A stretch of DNA of 64,000 bases from Chara braunii (Eukaryota > Streptophyta > Charophyceae > Charales > Characeae), in contig BFEA01000222.1 of the NCBI GenBank assembly GCA_003427395.1, positions 256,824 through 320,823 of the forward strand. The letters are read 5' to 3'. This document shows positions 22,775 through 35,000 of the stretch, piece by piece (position 1 is the first letter of the stretch; the number at the start of each line of letters is the position of its first letter). Below the pieces are notes generated by a model. The model saw only the letters and a program-made list of their open reading frames with translations. It did not search any database and was not told the DNA's origin. A program made the position numbers and the translations under genes.

Positions 22775-23617
22775 ACACCCTTACAAGGGTGTTCGTCGTG
22801 CTTTATGAAGGTCACAGAAAGTGTGACTGTAATTATGCGAGGGGTGCCAACACGTCAGTTTTTCGCCTGAACGAGCAATCGTGGCAGAGGCTGAGAGAGA
22901 GAGTAAATTGTGTGTGCATGTGGGCGTGCATTATTGCGCCGCGTGGTAGGTATTAGGATGGTCGTCAACCTTGGAAGGTGATGAGCCAATCCACGAGCTT
23001 GTGCGTTGGCGATGACTTCAATTGGGTAGGTTTGTCGTTCGCATGGGGTGCATGCCCTCTTTTAGTATTCAAGTCGGTCGTCGTCACGACGGATTGTCGT
23101 GACTTTTGACTCGATTTAGCCTTGGCTATTTGCCCGATACGTTTATAGCATCGTATATAGCCTACGAGTGCGGAGCTAGCCGTTATCTGACTGCTTGGCC
23201 TGCGGCATGTCGGTGAGCTATACCGAGAGGGGTCGTGATCAGTATGTGCCTCGATTTTGGAGGGATGCGGAGAGCGCTTGGGTGCACGAAGCCGCAATCC
23301 CGTAGGATCAATTGTTTATTTAACATCGTTTATTTTTGGTTGGGCTTTTCCATTGTTTTTCGGTAAGGTTGGACCCGATTAGTGGAAGTTGACGTAGATG
23401 AAACGCGAGTGTTTTGTCCGCTGTTAGTGGGAAAGTCGGGGTTTTGGCCACATGCGAGAAGGCAAGACTTTTTAAAGGTGATTCCAACGTAGAGCTGGAG
23501 GCCGGTGGTCCCCAGATTTGTCGGTATGCCTCGTTTGGGCCACGACATGGCCCCGGTCCCACGTTGGTGGGACTGAAATCTGAGGTTAATCGTTTTTGTG
23601 CCAGGCTCTTCCAACCA
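22775..23617. other. Unassigned stretch
   Basis: Open frames on both strands are short and without recognisable domains. No LTR or repeat partner is identified in the window. Confidence 0.4.
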
Positions 23618-23700
23618 AGGGGCTAGCCCAATAGGTAGATTATTTGTTCCATCAGTAACAGACCAGGGTTCGAGCTTAATAACCAGCCTTTTAAGTCCAG
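23618..23700 (+). repeat. tRNA-like head (A and B boxes)
   Basis: GGCTAGCCCAATAGGTAG (A box region) and AGGGTTCGAGCTT (B box) lie about 50 bases apart. The A-box part resembles the hairpin arm at 42541 (GCTAGCCCAGTAG). It is probably the head of a SINE and not a functional tRNA, since no cloverleaf is evident. Confidence 0.45.
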
Positions 23701-23784
23701 GGTGTTGTAGAGGTCACTTTCTGGACCCACGACAGGTACCTATCTACAGTCAGCAACTAATTTATGAGACCCATACCATCCTAT

Positions 23785-23935
23785 CTTGGAGGATCCCCCT
23801 CAGACAACCCCTACTGCAGGTTCCCCAACGATGTCCTCCACCAGAGTTCGTCTACTAACACCCCTCCTACCGGGATCCCTTAAGACAGTCCCCTACTATA
23901 GGTTCCCCACCGATATCCTCCAGCAGAGCCAACCC
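23785..23935 (+). repeat. Two-copy 83-bp direct repeat
   Basis: The GGATCCC...AGACAnCCCCTACT...AGGTTCCCCA.CGATnTCCTCCA.CAGAG pattern occurs at about 23790 and 23873. Confidence 0.5.
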
Positions 23936-24062
23936 TCCCCCCAAACGGGACCCCATCCCACCTCAGGTCCTTGCCCCCCCCAAAGCAGAGCCTAAGGTAA
24001 CCAACACACATGAGCAGTCTAACCACAAACCTGTACCTGCATCCTCATTAGACTGCTAACTG

Positions 24063-24302
24063 TATCAGGCAAACCCCTCATAGGCCAGGACCCAACATAC
24101 AACACCATGGACAATCCCCTGGCTGGTGCGCAGGCAGTGTCTGTAATACCTTACCATGCGTCAGCCCAAGGGGTGTGTGTCCAGCCGTGCGTCATTCTAA
24201 CGCCCTGCCGGTGTCCATGCGTGAGGCTGTGGATTTGAACCCGCAACCTCATACCACAATGCGCATTTCCAACCGGTGCTCTAACCACTGAGTTACATCA
24301 AC
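24063..24302 (-). repeat. tRNA-derived SINE, copy 2
   Basis: The minus strand reads GTAACTCAGTGGTTAGAG (A box) and, 54 bases on, GGGTTCAAATCC (a near-canonical B box), followed by the body shared with 17332-17566. This copy has better-preserved promoter boxes than copy 1. Flanking duplications could not be defined by eye. Confidence 0.72.
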
Positions 24303-24826
24303 AAGTTCGAATCTTGATACAACCAGATTACTAGAATGATGCAGAATAGTATCATTCTGAATTACATGGGACCGGCCAATCCCATGATGGTACCTCATGG
24401 GCTGTTCGCTACGTCCTTTTAAATTGGAACAAGTGGACCTGCAGGCTGCCGCAGCCACGCTGTGGCGAAGGACGATGACAAAAAGATTTTGCGAAACACC
24501 CGGGACATCGGTTGGACCCCATCTTTGCAATGTACCCTTATCGGATACCGTCCAACTTTGCAAAATGCCCAGGTAGTTGTCAACTTTTCGTAGGTGCAAT
24601 TGCAAAAGGCCAAGGCCCAAACGGGGAGGTTGACATTGCGAATTTGCACACGTGGCTGACAGGGGCATAACACAAAGATGTCAGCCCAAAAGGCCATTCC
24701 AATGTACCGAGGTCTTTCAGGGACATTTTGAAATACATCTCAACTTATGGGGGTATTTGGCAAGTTGCCACTGCCTCAAAAAAGGCCGATGGCATCTTTT
24801 CAACATTTGGCAGAAGATATGCCAGT

Positions 24827-24828
<2 letters not shown>

Positions 24829-24897
<69 letters not shown>
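24829..24897 (+). repeat. (CT)n microsatellite
   Basis: About 33 CT dinucleotides without interruption. Confidence 0.95.
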
Positions 24898-24898
<1 letters not shown>

Positions 24899-26600
24899 AC
24901 TCTCGTGCGCGCGCAAGCACATATTTCCTCCCCCTTGTGCGACCTCCTCTCCCTAGCGCGGCCTCCTCGTCCTCCCTCGTGGCCCCCTCCTCCCGCTCGC
25001 ACAAACTCCTCCCCCTAGCGTGACCTCCCCCTCCCACTGGTGCGACCTCCTCCTCCCCCTCCCGCACGACCTCCTACAACCTTTCATCCCAGCGTGCGAC
25101 CTGCTCCTACCCCTCCCATCATCCCATGACCTCCTCCTCCCCCGTGCACAACCAACTCCTCCCACTCTTCGGACCTCCTCCTCCCCCTCGCACGACTTCC
25201 TCCTTCCCTTCACGGGACCTCCTCCCCGTCCTTGCGCAATCTGCTTTCCCCCTTGCACATCATCTTCCGACCTCCTCCTTCCCGTCACGGGACGTTCTCC
25301 CACCTCTCTTTTGACCTCCTCCATCTCCTCCTCCTCCTGACCTCTCACGTGTCCTCTTCCGACCTCCTCATCCCACTCGCGCGACCTCCTTCCACCTCCT
25401 TTCCGACCTCCGCACGACCTCCTGCAACCTCCCGTCCTCCTCGTGCGACCTGCTCGTCTCCCTCGCACTACCTCCTCCTCCCCCTTGCACGACCCACTCC
25501 TCCCCCTCTTTCGACCTCCTCCTCTTCCTTGTGCGACCTCCTCCTAGGCTCATCCCCCTCTTGCAACCTCCTGCTCGTCCTTGCACGACCCGCTCCTCCC
25601 CCTCACACATCATCTTCCAACCTCCTCCTCCCCCTCGCGCGACCTCCTCCTACCCCTCGCTCGACCTCCTCCTACCCCTCGTGCGCCCCCCTTCTCCCCC
25701 TCACGCGACTTCCTCCCCCTCTTCTGACCTCTCCCTTGCTCGACCTCTTCCTCCCCCTCACACAACGTCCTCCTAATCCTTGTGCGACCTCCTCCCCCTC
25801 ACGCGTNNNNNNNNNNNNNNNNNNNNNNNNNNNNNNNNNNNNCTCCACCCACCTCCTCATCCCCCTCGCACGACCTCCTCCTCCTCCTCCCCCTCGCGCA
25901 ACCTCCTCCTACCCCTCGCGCGACTTCCTCCTACCCCTCGCGCGCCCCCCTTCTCCCCCTCTTCTGACCTCTCCCTTGCTTGGCCTCTTCCTCCCCCTCA
26001 CACAACGTCCTCCTAATCCTTGTGCGACCTCCTCCCCCTCACGCATCCTCCACCCACCTCTTCATCACCCTCGCACGACCTCCTCCTCCTTGTCGCTATG
26101 TCTGCTTCCCCCTCGCATGACCTCCTCCCACCTCTCTTCCGACCTCTCCTCCTCCTTGTTGCGATGTCCGCTTCCCCCTCGCACAACCTCGTCCTCCTTG
26201 TGCGACCTCCTCATCCCCCTCGTTCCGATCTCCTCCCCCCCCTTGCGCGATATTCTCCTCCCCCTGACAACCTCCTCCCTTCATCCTCTCCCCTCCTCCA
26301 TGAATTCTCGTCGTCTGCCATGCTTATCGTCCTCCTCCTTTTCGTCCCTCTTTCTCCTTTTGTTCCATCATCCTCCTCTTTCCTCCATTCTCATCGTCCC
26401 CTCGCTCCTCCTCTTTTTCGTTGTTCCTCCTCGTCCTCACTGCTCCTCATGCTGCCTCCTTTGTTTCGATCGGCCAAACATGCTTCTCCCTCTTCATCCT
26501 CCCTTTTTCTCCCACCCTTCCTGCTCTGAGCGCACACGTTCCACATGCCCCAAATGTCTTTCTCCCTCTCCCTCCTCCCTCCTCCTGCGTTGATCCTCCC
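24898..26600 (+). repeat. 1.7-kb pyrimidine-rich degenerate tandem array
   Basis: Units of roughly 20-45 bases built on CGACCTCCTCCTCCCCCTCGCG repeat with variation. The segment from TCACACAACGTCC to CTCACGCG (about 25757-25806) recurs at 25998-26045 after an N gap (25807-25842). Purines are scarce on this strand. Several frames stay open for hundreds of codons only because stops are rare in such sequence, so I do not call a gene. Confidence 0.85.
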
Positions 26601-29600
26601 TCCTCCATCACATCTTTCCATCGCCGCCCTTTTCCATATCGACGCGGCCCCCGCCCGGCACCACGGACTGGCGGGAAACAGAACTGAATGGGGGGGTTGA
26701 AAGAAAAACCGTGGCAGCGGGGAATGGGACTTTGTGTCCTCCCACACTGCAGAGCGGGGCATGTCGCGTGGAACCGCCACACCGAATTTCCCTCACTCCC
26801 GCCTGCAGTCCCGCCACGAACGCCGCGGCGGATTTACCTTGCCCCATTCCCGCCCGCCTTCACACCGAATTTTGCTGGGCCCAGCGGGAAGCGTAAAAAA
26901 AAAAAAAAAGGGATAGGGATGATAGAAAAAAGATTGGTATGGCCCCTCGCTAGGAGGGCACACATAAATCGAGGAAAGGTCCAACTCCCCGCGTTTTTCT
27001 TTTGTTTGCATTGAGGGCCCGTCGGACCACGAGTAGTACTAGAAACTTAGTAGATGTTGACGTCAACAAAAACGAAGTAGACTTGGAGAAGGCAACGAGG
27101 GGGAAGGAGAGAAAAGTGGAAGAAGGCCATATCTTTTCCATTCCTCGATAGGAACGGGCAAACTAAGAATCGTTTCGGGGGTTTTCACCCCGAGCGAGCT
27201 CGGTCATGATGTTAGTTTTGGAGTTAGACCAGTGGATAGGGGATTAGGAGAGAGCGAAGGCACCGGGAAGAGTCAAGAGAAGAGAAGAGAGGGAGAACGG
27301 GAGTGGAAATTGAGTAGCCCGCTCGTTCCTTAACAGATTTGAGCGAGGTAAAATGTTGAACAGGGGTTTTGACGCGTGCGAATCAAATGGCTGCGCCAGA
27401 TTTCCCATTCGGGCAATGAGTCGGCAGGTACAAGCAATGGGAGCTGCGCTCGAGTGAGAAGAGTTCGAATCGACAGAGAGGGGAACGCCCTTTGCTTGCT
27501 CGGCGGGGATGAGGAAGAGACTGGAGCTTGCGACCACGTGTGCCTTGTGTCATGATCATGGCCACGGGCCGCATCTTCATTGCCTCCCTTCGACGCCTGC
27601 TCTGATCGTGACTGTGATCCTCAGGTTGAAGATCGCGTTCATCACCGACCTTCTCCGCGGTTCATACTTATTCTCCTTCACAATCGTGTTCGTTCATTGA
27701 GCTTGAATGTCGTCTTCTTCGTCACTGTGAAGCTGGAGTGTTGACCATTATCGCAATGCTCGTTTGCTTGCCATCACATTGATGCGAGCGCCATCATGGT
27801 GTTTGTCCCTCCTCGTTATACTGGGTCGATCCTTCTTCTCAATTTCGTGGTCGTGATGGCAATCGCCGTCCTTTCTCTTCTTAAAGTTATGTCTATTAGG
27901 GCCGTGATCGTGTTTGCCCGGACGCACGATCGAGGCCGTGCTCCCGCTCTCTCTGAGGATCGCTCACGTCCTCCTTTCGCTGTTGCCAAGGCTTGAGTAT
28001 GTGACCGAACCGGGTGTAGAGAGAAAGCGCGGTGTGACGAACGAAGGTGGAAGTAACGAGGAGGGAGAGGAGAACAACAGTAAGGGAAGACATTACACAG
28101 GAGGGAGGCGGACAAATTTGGACGAGAGGCATCGTCGTATGCATGAGAAAGATAAAAATAAAATAAAACTAAGAATATGGCGGCGTATCTTCCCATGATC
28201 TAGCGGAAGATTTATCCCTAAATTTGCATAATTGATTCTCATCACGGCGGTCCCCTTCCCAATACTCCTCATTGTGGTATCCGTCGCTGGGTTGTCCTTC
28301 TCCCGGTTGTTCGGAGTTCCGCTGGCCCTCTCCCAAGTGGTATAACCACTCCACTTCGCGCCCGTATCCTTCGTGGCATGGGCGCTCCATTTCGTTACGA
28401 GGTCGAGGTCGTCATCTTCGAGATTTGCGTTCAGACTGTTACCTCGCGGCCATCTCTTTCAAGCTTCGGGGAACACATGAAGTCAGGAGGCACAAAGAGG
28501 AGGCGGGAACATGAAGAGGAGTTGGAGGCAGCAGCGAAGAGGGAGGATGAAAAACACGACGAAGACAGAGAAGAAGAAGTCCGTGAGCGGTCGTGATGAA
28601 TACTTACCTTGTCAGGGTGTAGCCGTGACGACAGAATCACACAAATCTGAATAGGGAGGGCAGATTGCTTCATACACCGAAGGTGAAAAGGATGCAATGT
28701 ATCTTCCCATGTTCGCTGAAGATGCGTTCTTCATCTGAGCGTGTATCTTTCCCTGTTTAGCGATAGATTCCTTCTCATTTTGCACATTTGGTGAGTAGTA
28801 GAACGAGCACCGCATGTGTGATAGCGGCCATCCTCCTCGCGGCCGTGATGACAATCATCATCCTTACTCGTGGTGATCGACTTTGTCTACTTAGTGGCCA
28901 TAGTCAGTCTCGCCTAAGGCTGTGTTTTTCTATTTCGTGGATTGCACGAGGTTGTATTCATAGGATCGGTGGTGCTCTCCTTTGAGCTACTGGCCGACAT
29001 GATGTTCGTATCCACAGGCGCTCTCTGGTACAGTGCTCTACGTAGCGTTGGCCTTCTTCCGCATCACCGTTTCGTGAGTCATCGAGATGTTATGTCCTGC
29101 ACTCAATACCATGGCTGTGGTCACTACGTGAATCCGACTGGGGAGTCGGTCAGGTGCACCGAATGAGAAAAGGCGAACAAAGTCGGGAGTTACGAGGAAG
29201 CAGAGCGAGGGGGAGAGTAAGGAGGAAGACGAGGACGAGGTGAGAAGGGAGTAGAAGGATCAGATTGAAGGAGTGAGAGTTGGTGGAGAAGAGAGTAGAA
29301 GACCAATGGAGCAGGAGGGCGAAAATGCAGGGGACAAGGTGGAGAAAAGACCAATTAGGCCGTGTACCTCCCCCTGTTCTAGCGGGAGATTTGTTTCCAT
29401 TGGCACGTTGTATCTTTCCATGTTCGAGTAGAAGACCCATCGTTCGTTTTCTTCTTTTCCTGCTGTAGTCAGCGAAGACCTCGTTCATGTTCTCGTGACT
29501 GAGGTCAAGTTAGCTCACCCTCACAAGCGAGCTTGATTCTCCTCGTAGCGGTGCTCATTCGTGGGCATGGCCGTATTCCTCCTTTTCGCAACGGTTGTCG
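26600..29600. other. Unassigned stretch with a dispersed ATCTTCCC-ATGTTC module
   Basis: No convincing gene. A short module (GTATCTTcCCaTGtTCtaGCGgaAGATTt and variants) recurs near 27127, 28182, 28690, 28745, 29362 and 29410. Purine-rich and GTGATCG-rich blocks alternate, as in an old degenerate tandem array with units of roughly 0.5-0.7 kb. Confidence 0.4.
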
Positions 29601-29624
29601 CTTCATTCGGTGAAGTTGTTTTCG

Positions 29625-29715
29625 TCCTCCCACACGATCACGCAGTGTTCACGATCACTGATTGACAAGTTGTTTTCGTCCTCCCACACGATCACGCAGT
29701 GTTCACGATCACTGT
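29625..29715 (+). repeat. Perfect 45-base tandem duplication
   Basis: GTTGTTTTCGTCCTCCCACA continuing to ...CACGATCACTG occurs twice, starting at 29625 and 29671. The short linkers ATTGACAA and TTGTCAAT are inverted relative to each other. Confidence 0.8.
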
Positions 29716-29759
29716 TGATTGTCAATCTCGTCGGACTGATGTACTTGTCCTTCTTCGTT

Positions 29760-32700
29760 GAGGAGGTAGTTGCCCCTGACCACAATCTCCTTCGGTCATA
29801 AGGCCCGCGCGATAGCTTTTAGCATCTGAGGGTGCATTAGCCTGGCTGTGGTATGGACCAGGCACGGCGAGGGGTGTGACTGAGGGGCTTACTTCAGAAT
29901 TGAGTTGCAGTGAGTCAAATTGATGCTAGGGGATAGTAGTAGTAAGGGAGCCGTGCTCGAAAACAAGGGCCACCCCTATGGATTTCAACAAATTTAAGTG
30001 GCCCACGTTGCTTTAATGACTGACTGGACGGCTAATCTAACTCGAGTTAAAGCATTTGAAGTCGGGTAGTAGCTGTTAGGAAATGCAGCTTGATAGGTGA
30101 GCCAGATGACTATACTTGCCTGCATGAGGCTTATTAGAGGGTGCACAGTCGTGGCAACGTCGGGGGTTGTAGGAACATAGTACCATTCGTTGAGAAGATG
30201 CATCATGATTGGTGGGGCAAGTTGAGACGAGGGAGGAGAAAAGAGATAAGTGGGAGAGAAAAAGAGTGATCGATAGGGCCAAGTAGTTGTGTTGCCTGAA
30301 AGGCTGGCCCGTTATTCTACGGTGGCACTCTTGCACATGTGTCATGTGGGGGCTAGGGCTATCGGATTGGGACTGTGCAACTTGTAGGTACGAATGTCGA
30401 GTTCAGTTCATGGGGTTGTTGACATGTGCTACCTTTATCCCTTCCCATTACGACCTTCGGCGGTTTATGAGTTGAGGGTGCTCTCGAGAGAGAGACATGG
30501 TTGTTGCTTGACTAGCAAGGAGGAGTTTGGCGGAATCTCTTACTTTTGGTTTGGCAAAAGCATCCAAGACCATTTGAAGGTATGTTGCTGATTCCATGAT
30601 TGGGGGATAAAAGTTCGACCGATGGTATTTTGGTCAGTTCATGAGGTGCGACGACATGGATTGGAGGATTGGTGAACTGTAGTTATTTGGGTTGGCAGTC
30701 TCCTTCGCCTTTCACGTTGCCAATGAAGGAGGTCAACATGAGGTTGACTTTGGGGGTATGACTGCAGCTGCATTACTACCCTACCGAAGGCCCTCTCGCG
30801 AGGATCTTGAGCGCACCTCCGTTGTGACTTGAGTGTCTGAGAGCCTCATCTTTCTTTCGTACTCCCAGTTCTTCTTTTCTTGTAAGGCTTCTTGAGAGGA
30901 GGACGGCTAGTGCTATCCCATCTGACTAGACTGTGAGTTGACCTTCTCCATGGGACCTCAAGAGCCCATGCGATTGCGGGAGCTCTATCGGGGCTCAGGC
31001 AAGTCCTTTGATTATCTGCATGTGTTTGAGTGAGAACAACTTGGAAAGCTAGAATTGTGGCGGACCCACCAGGATGGTGGTCGGTTAGGATGACGACGAA
31101 GGGTTGAGGGTGGAGGAGATGGAGCTGGAGCTGGAAGGGACAGCAACACGGACGCAAAATGCACGTACTCCAGGATATGCAGAATGAAGAATGACTCAAA
31201 AACAGATAGCAGTTGGGGTATACCCCCAGCGGACTGACTGGACTGCACTGGTACCGACAGTGGTACCGGGCAGGACTGGACTGGACTAGAACAGCACACG
31301 GCCTGTGGGGTCAGGCCACGGCCTGGTCCGACAGGCTAAACAGGCAAATACCCCGATATGCCCTGGCCTGCATAGGGGCCTGCTGCTGCGCTGCACGATC
31401 CTTAGACCTGTAGTGGATGGCAAGAGCCATAAACACGCTATCCGAAAAAGAAGCGAAACTCTGCAATAAAGAAAACTGAGAAATCTAGGATGTGGAGCAA
31501 ACTCCATGCGGAGTCTATGCGTTGCAGCCTAAACTACATAATGTCTAATGAAAAGCAAACGTCTGGTATACACATCCTAACTAACAGCAGAAAGTGAAGG
31601 GTGAAGGTGGTTCGACCTCTCTTGCACAAAAGTGTTGTGGTAAACAGGAAATGTAACGAAGACCTTATAGTCCTATATAGGATTTTGAGGATTTTGTGAG
31701 GAATGAGCCCTCAGAAGGGGCCTTGCCAACATGCACATGTTTTGGGCATAGGCCCCCAGCAAGCCTTGTGCCCGCCCTAAGTGAAGGGGGGCCAGACCTG
31801 TGACCGCCCTAAGTGAAGGCTGGTCAGGATATCCACGAACAAGGCCTTTCTTTCAACATTTTCGTAAAGAGGGTATCAGACAGTTGCAACACGCCAGTTG
31901 GTTGGAGTGCATCGTGAATCCCAAACTCCTGCGTGAAGAAGTTGAGCCCAGGGCCTCAGTTGGTTGAGCCCTGGGCACAAGCCAGGGGAGGCCGACACAT
32001 CACACAACGGATGTCGGTCAATCGGAAAGCAGCATTGTCGTCATTGAGGCCAAGCAGACCCTAGGGAAACTGGGAAAGGTCTGCATCTGGACGACGGCCC
32101 TGGTACAAGGGGCGCAACTGTACAGACCGGGCCACATCGGGACTGGGCCTGGGCGCAGGGTCTGGGAATGAAACGCAGGCTCAAGGCAGGCCGCCCACAC
32201 GCAGCATTGGCATATAGGCAGAGTGTGCAAGGGCGCAGGGATCTTGGCTAATGCAGGCATTGCGCGCTAATGCGAGGTGCTGCGCTGTGCATAGCTGCGC
32301 TGCGCTAGGGATGAGGCAGGCTAGCGCTAGGCGGTAGGGCGCTGCCTGCACACAGGGCACTGGCGGCCATAGCCTGGGCCGCATGAGGTGCAGTGGAGGT
32401 GAAGGGCGAAGGTGGTTCTTCGGAGGTGAAGGGCGTTGTGGGTTATCAAGGGAGAGTGTGGGTGAAGAGAGGACGTACCTGGTGGAGGGAGACTCGGCAT
32501 TGGTGTTGACGTCATCACTCGCTGGTCGTCAAGTTGTCTGGTTGCTTTTCATGCTGTAGTCGTAGTACTTGGCTGTAGTGTAGATAGGGCGCCTGGCGCC
32601 ATTCATGAGAGAGAGCTACATTGTGTTATGTTGTTGGTGTTGCTCGATTGGGCATGGACATTGACTCACGATTCTGTTGTATCATTCTCAATTGGATGGT

Positions 32701-33194
32701 TACTTGGTTCCATTGTGCTATCTGCTCATGCTTTGACTACATAGACATTAGTGTGATTTTGCATTCTGGATTTCTGTGCTTCGTCCATATTCATGTTCCT
32801 TGCAATTTCTTATGTAAAACAATAATGTGAGCGACAAATATTTAGTTGTAAGACAAAGTACAACGGAAACAAAAAATGTAACAAAGAACTTAAAGTCCTA
32901 TAAATTACATTACGAAATAGCTACCTCTACATAACCTGGACTGTTAAAATTTGATAACCTCAACGAAGGTCACAATTCTTCTTAAGAATAAGTCTGATAT
33001 TTCAGCCCAGAAACTGAGGCTACCATAAGTAGATCTTCAGGGCAGAGTCAGTTGATGTTCGATGGAAATGTTATCCTCACCTACCATAAACTCGACCTCG
33101 GTCTGGTCCTCGACAACAGTCCAACATTCATTTGACGGAGATCTCATCATATCATCGCCTTCGTCATCTTAGACAGAATCGACACTCTTTGATT
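29760..33194. other. Unassigned stretch with minor repeats
   Basis: No recognisable gene on either strand. Small items: a GACTGGACTGGACT-type run at 31235-31290, a direct repeat built on CGCCCTAAGTGAAGG at 31773 and 31805, and a GCTGCGCTGCGCTA-rich patch at 32255-32345. Confidence 0.4.
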
Positions 33195-33282
33195 CTAACA
33201 TTTCATAAATTTTCTTTCTCGTTGAAGAAAAAAAAGTCTTGTTCGTCGTGAGCTCAAAGTTGTAATAAAGAACTCCACAGCT

Positions 33283-34258
33283 TCAATCAAAGATGTCCTC
33301 AAAATCTTCCTTGGTGAACTTCTTTCTGTAATAAGGGTAATACGCTTCTCCTTTCTCACACGGAACAAACCAGGCGACCTTGAAGCATCTTCGTGGCAGC
33401 AACTTGATAACCTTACCGATGTGGTAGGGTTTACCTCTCTCTTCCTGCCCGGATGCTGCTCGTAGTGCGATAAATTTACCAAGCACAAGGTCTTCATACT
33501 TGCCATCCCTTTCTACTTTGTATTGCCCGCTCTTTCGCGTGCCAAGGTAAACAGGTCTTTCAGGCGGAAATATGTCATCCAGGCGACGACCAACGTCATC
33601 TGCGGCTGGTGTGGCAGTCACCTCTGCCATTGTCCCTTCCTCTGCAGTTACTGACCATTGAAAAGGTACTTTGAGGTTTGTGTTTTCTAGATCTAGCAAT
33701 TCTTGCGTCCGCACGAACTCTTTGCACCAAAGCAGATTTCGTAGTTGAACGTACTTCTTCAAGGCTTCAATATTTGCTTCCAGTGCAGCAATTGAAACAA
33801 AGCGATCTTTCACTTTTTCCTCAAAAGAGTCCCTTGGTCTACGGCGAGACAAAGGTTTTTCATCGCGTGGGTAATGGTCGCCATTCAGGGCACAATTTTC
33901 ACCAATTTCATCATCAGTAACACATATCAATCTAAACCTAACCTCCAAAGATCTAATAGCATGTTTCGGAGAGGCTCGGACTTCTCCTGCTGGCTTAGAC
34001 TCGAAGATGTTCAAACCTTCTCTGTTATTGGGTTGCCATATCGAGTTGTGATATTGCTTGCTCCAGACACCGACTTGTCCTACATCATTGCGTTTGATGC
34101 GGAAGTGCTGATTGAAACTAATATCGTTCACGTTGTGCAAATGCTCCTTTCCGTGAAACTGCTAGTCTATCGTCTCTATCATTTCTTCGACAAGAACGTT
34201 GTGCTCTTGTTCTGTGTGTCCGATTTCGGATTCAACGAGGGTTTTGTGTTGAAAAATT
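33283..34258 (-). pseudogene. Unrecognised protein, long ORF with conserved-looking C-terminal module
   Basis: The frame is open from about 34258 to a stop at 33283, broken once by a TAG at 34162-34164; the longest uninterrupted part gives about 285 residues. The N-terminal third is charged (RFRLICVTDDEIGEN, SRRRPRDSFEEK). The middle has a helical look (IAALEANIEALKKYVQLRNLL). The last 75 residues (GKFIALRAAS, KPYHIGKVIKL, FKVAWFVPCEKG, YYPYYRKKFTKEDFEDIFD) look like a compact beta-type module of the kind that ends in a V-x-W-(F/Y)-x-P strand, as in BAH-like or element-associated domains. That comparison is weak. Normal composition and a natural end at IFD-stop suggest it was a real gene. It ends where the foldback-like segment (34245-35000) begins, so its 5' part may be interrupted by an insertion. 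Function unknown. Confidence 0.55.
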
Positions 34259-34694
34259 CAACGCGCGTTGAATTCTCGTTGTATCCCGTTAAAGCGCGCG
34301 TTAGACGCGATTTAACGGGTTCCGCGAACTCCGATTTCGCGGGTTGGGGGGTGGGGCTCGGGATTTCTGAGTGCCTGGGGTGGTGTAGTGGCCTGTTGGG
34401 TACCACCACATGCATTCATGATTTTTTATTTTTTTTATTAAAAAAAAGAACAAAAACAAAAACAAGCTCGACGTCGCGCAGGTAGTGCAGGGCGTTTTCG
34501 GGGTACCTTTGTTGGGTGGGTTGCTTGGGGAACGGCTATAAAGCGGGCCGTTTCACTCGGCCGCACTCATCTGCCGCGCAACTCAAAGCTCAGAACGCGA
34601 CAAACTCGTGCTGTGCACGGCGTCCAACGCGCACGAGAGAGAGAGAGAGAGAGAGAGCTGCCTCGACGACGAGAAAGAGAGAGAGACCACGACG

Positions 34695-34761
<67 letters not shown>

Positions 34762-34795
34762 ACAGAGAGGGCGCCGCCGCGAGAGAGAGAGCTTC

Positions 34796-34854
<59 letters not shown>

Positions 34855-35000
34855 CGGAGCGGACCACGTTCAATGACGGCGGCGGATCTGCACGAGTGGC
34901 GCCGAACGACGCCGTTGAATTTTTAATTCAACGACGTTCAACGCAATTCAACGTGATTCAACGGCGTTCAACGCGATTCAACGCGTGAGGCAGGTGGTCG
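34245..35000. mobile_element. Foldback-like segment with palindromic TTGAA/TTCAA ends and GA arrays
   Basis: Both ends consist of short palindromes built from TTGAAttTTCAA and CAACGCGCGTTG-type words (34245-34320 and 34915-34990). The interior holds a promoter-like TATAAAG at 34537-34543 and three (GA)n runs (about 34635-34660, 34700-34757, 34798-34851). It abuts the unknown ORF on its left. Structure resembles the 11737-12081 insertion in its clustered palindromes. Target duplication was not found. Confidence 0.4.
34537..34543 (+). promoter_or_regulatory. TATA box in GC-rich context
   Basis: GGCTATAAAGCGGGCC lies in a compact GC-rich region about 95 bases before the first GA run. It is a credible core promoter, but no ORF follows that is not low-complexity. 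Confidence 0.4.

Noticed and set aside
25232-26593. Open frame of over 400 codons, Pro/Ser/Leu-rich
   Set aside because: It lies wholly in the degenerate pyrimidine array, crosses an N gap, and other frames are equally open. Composition follows from the repeat and not from a protein.
34608-34988. Arg-Glu-rich frames (and Ser-Leu-rich on the other strand)
   Set aside because: They are direct translations of (GA)n microsatellites.
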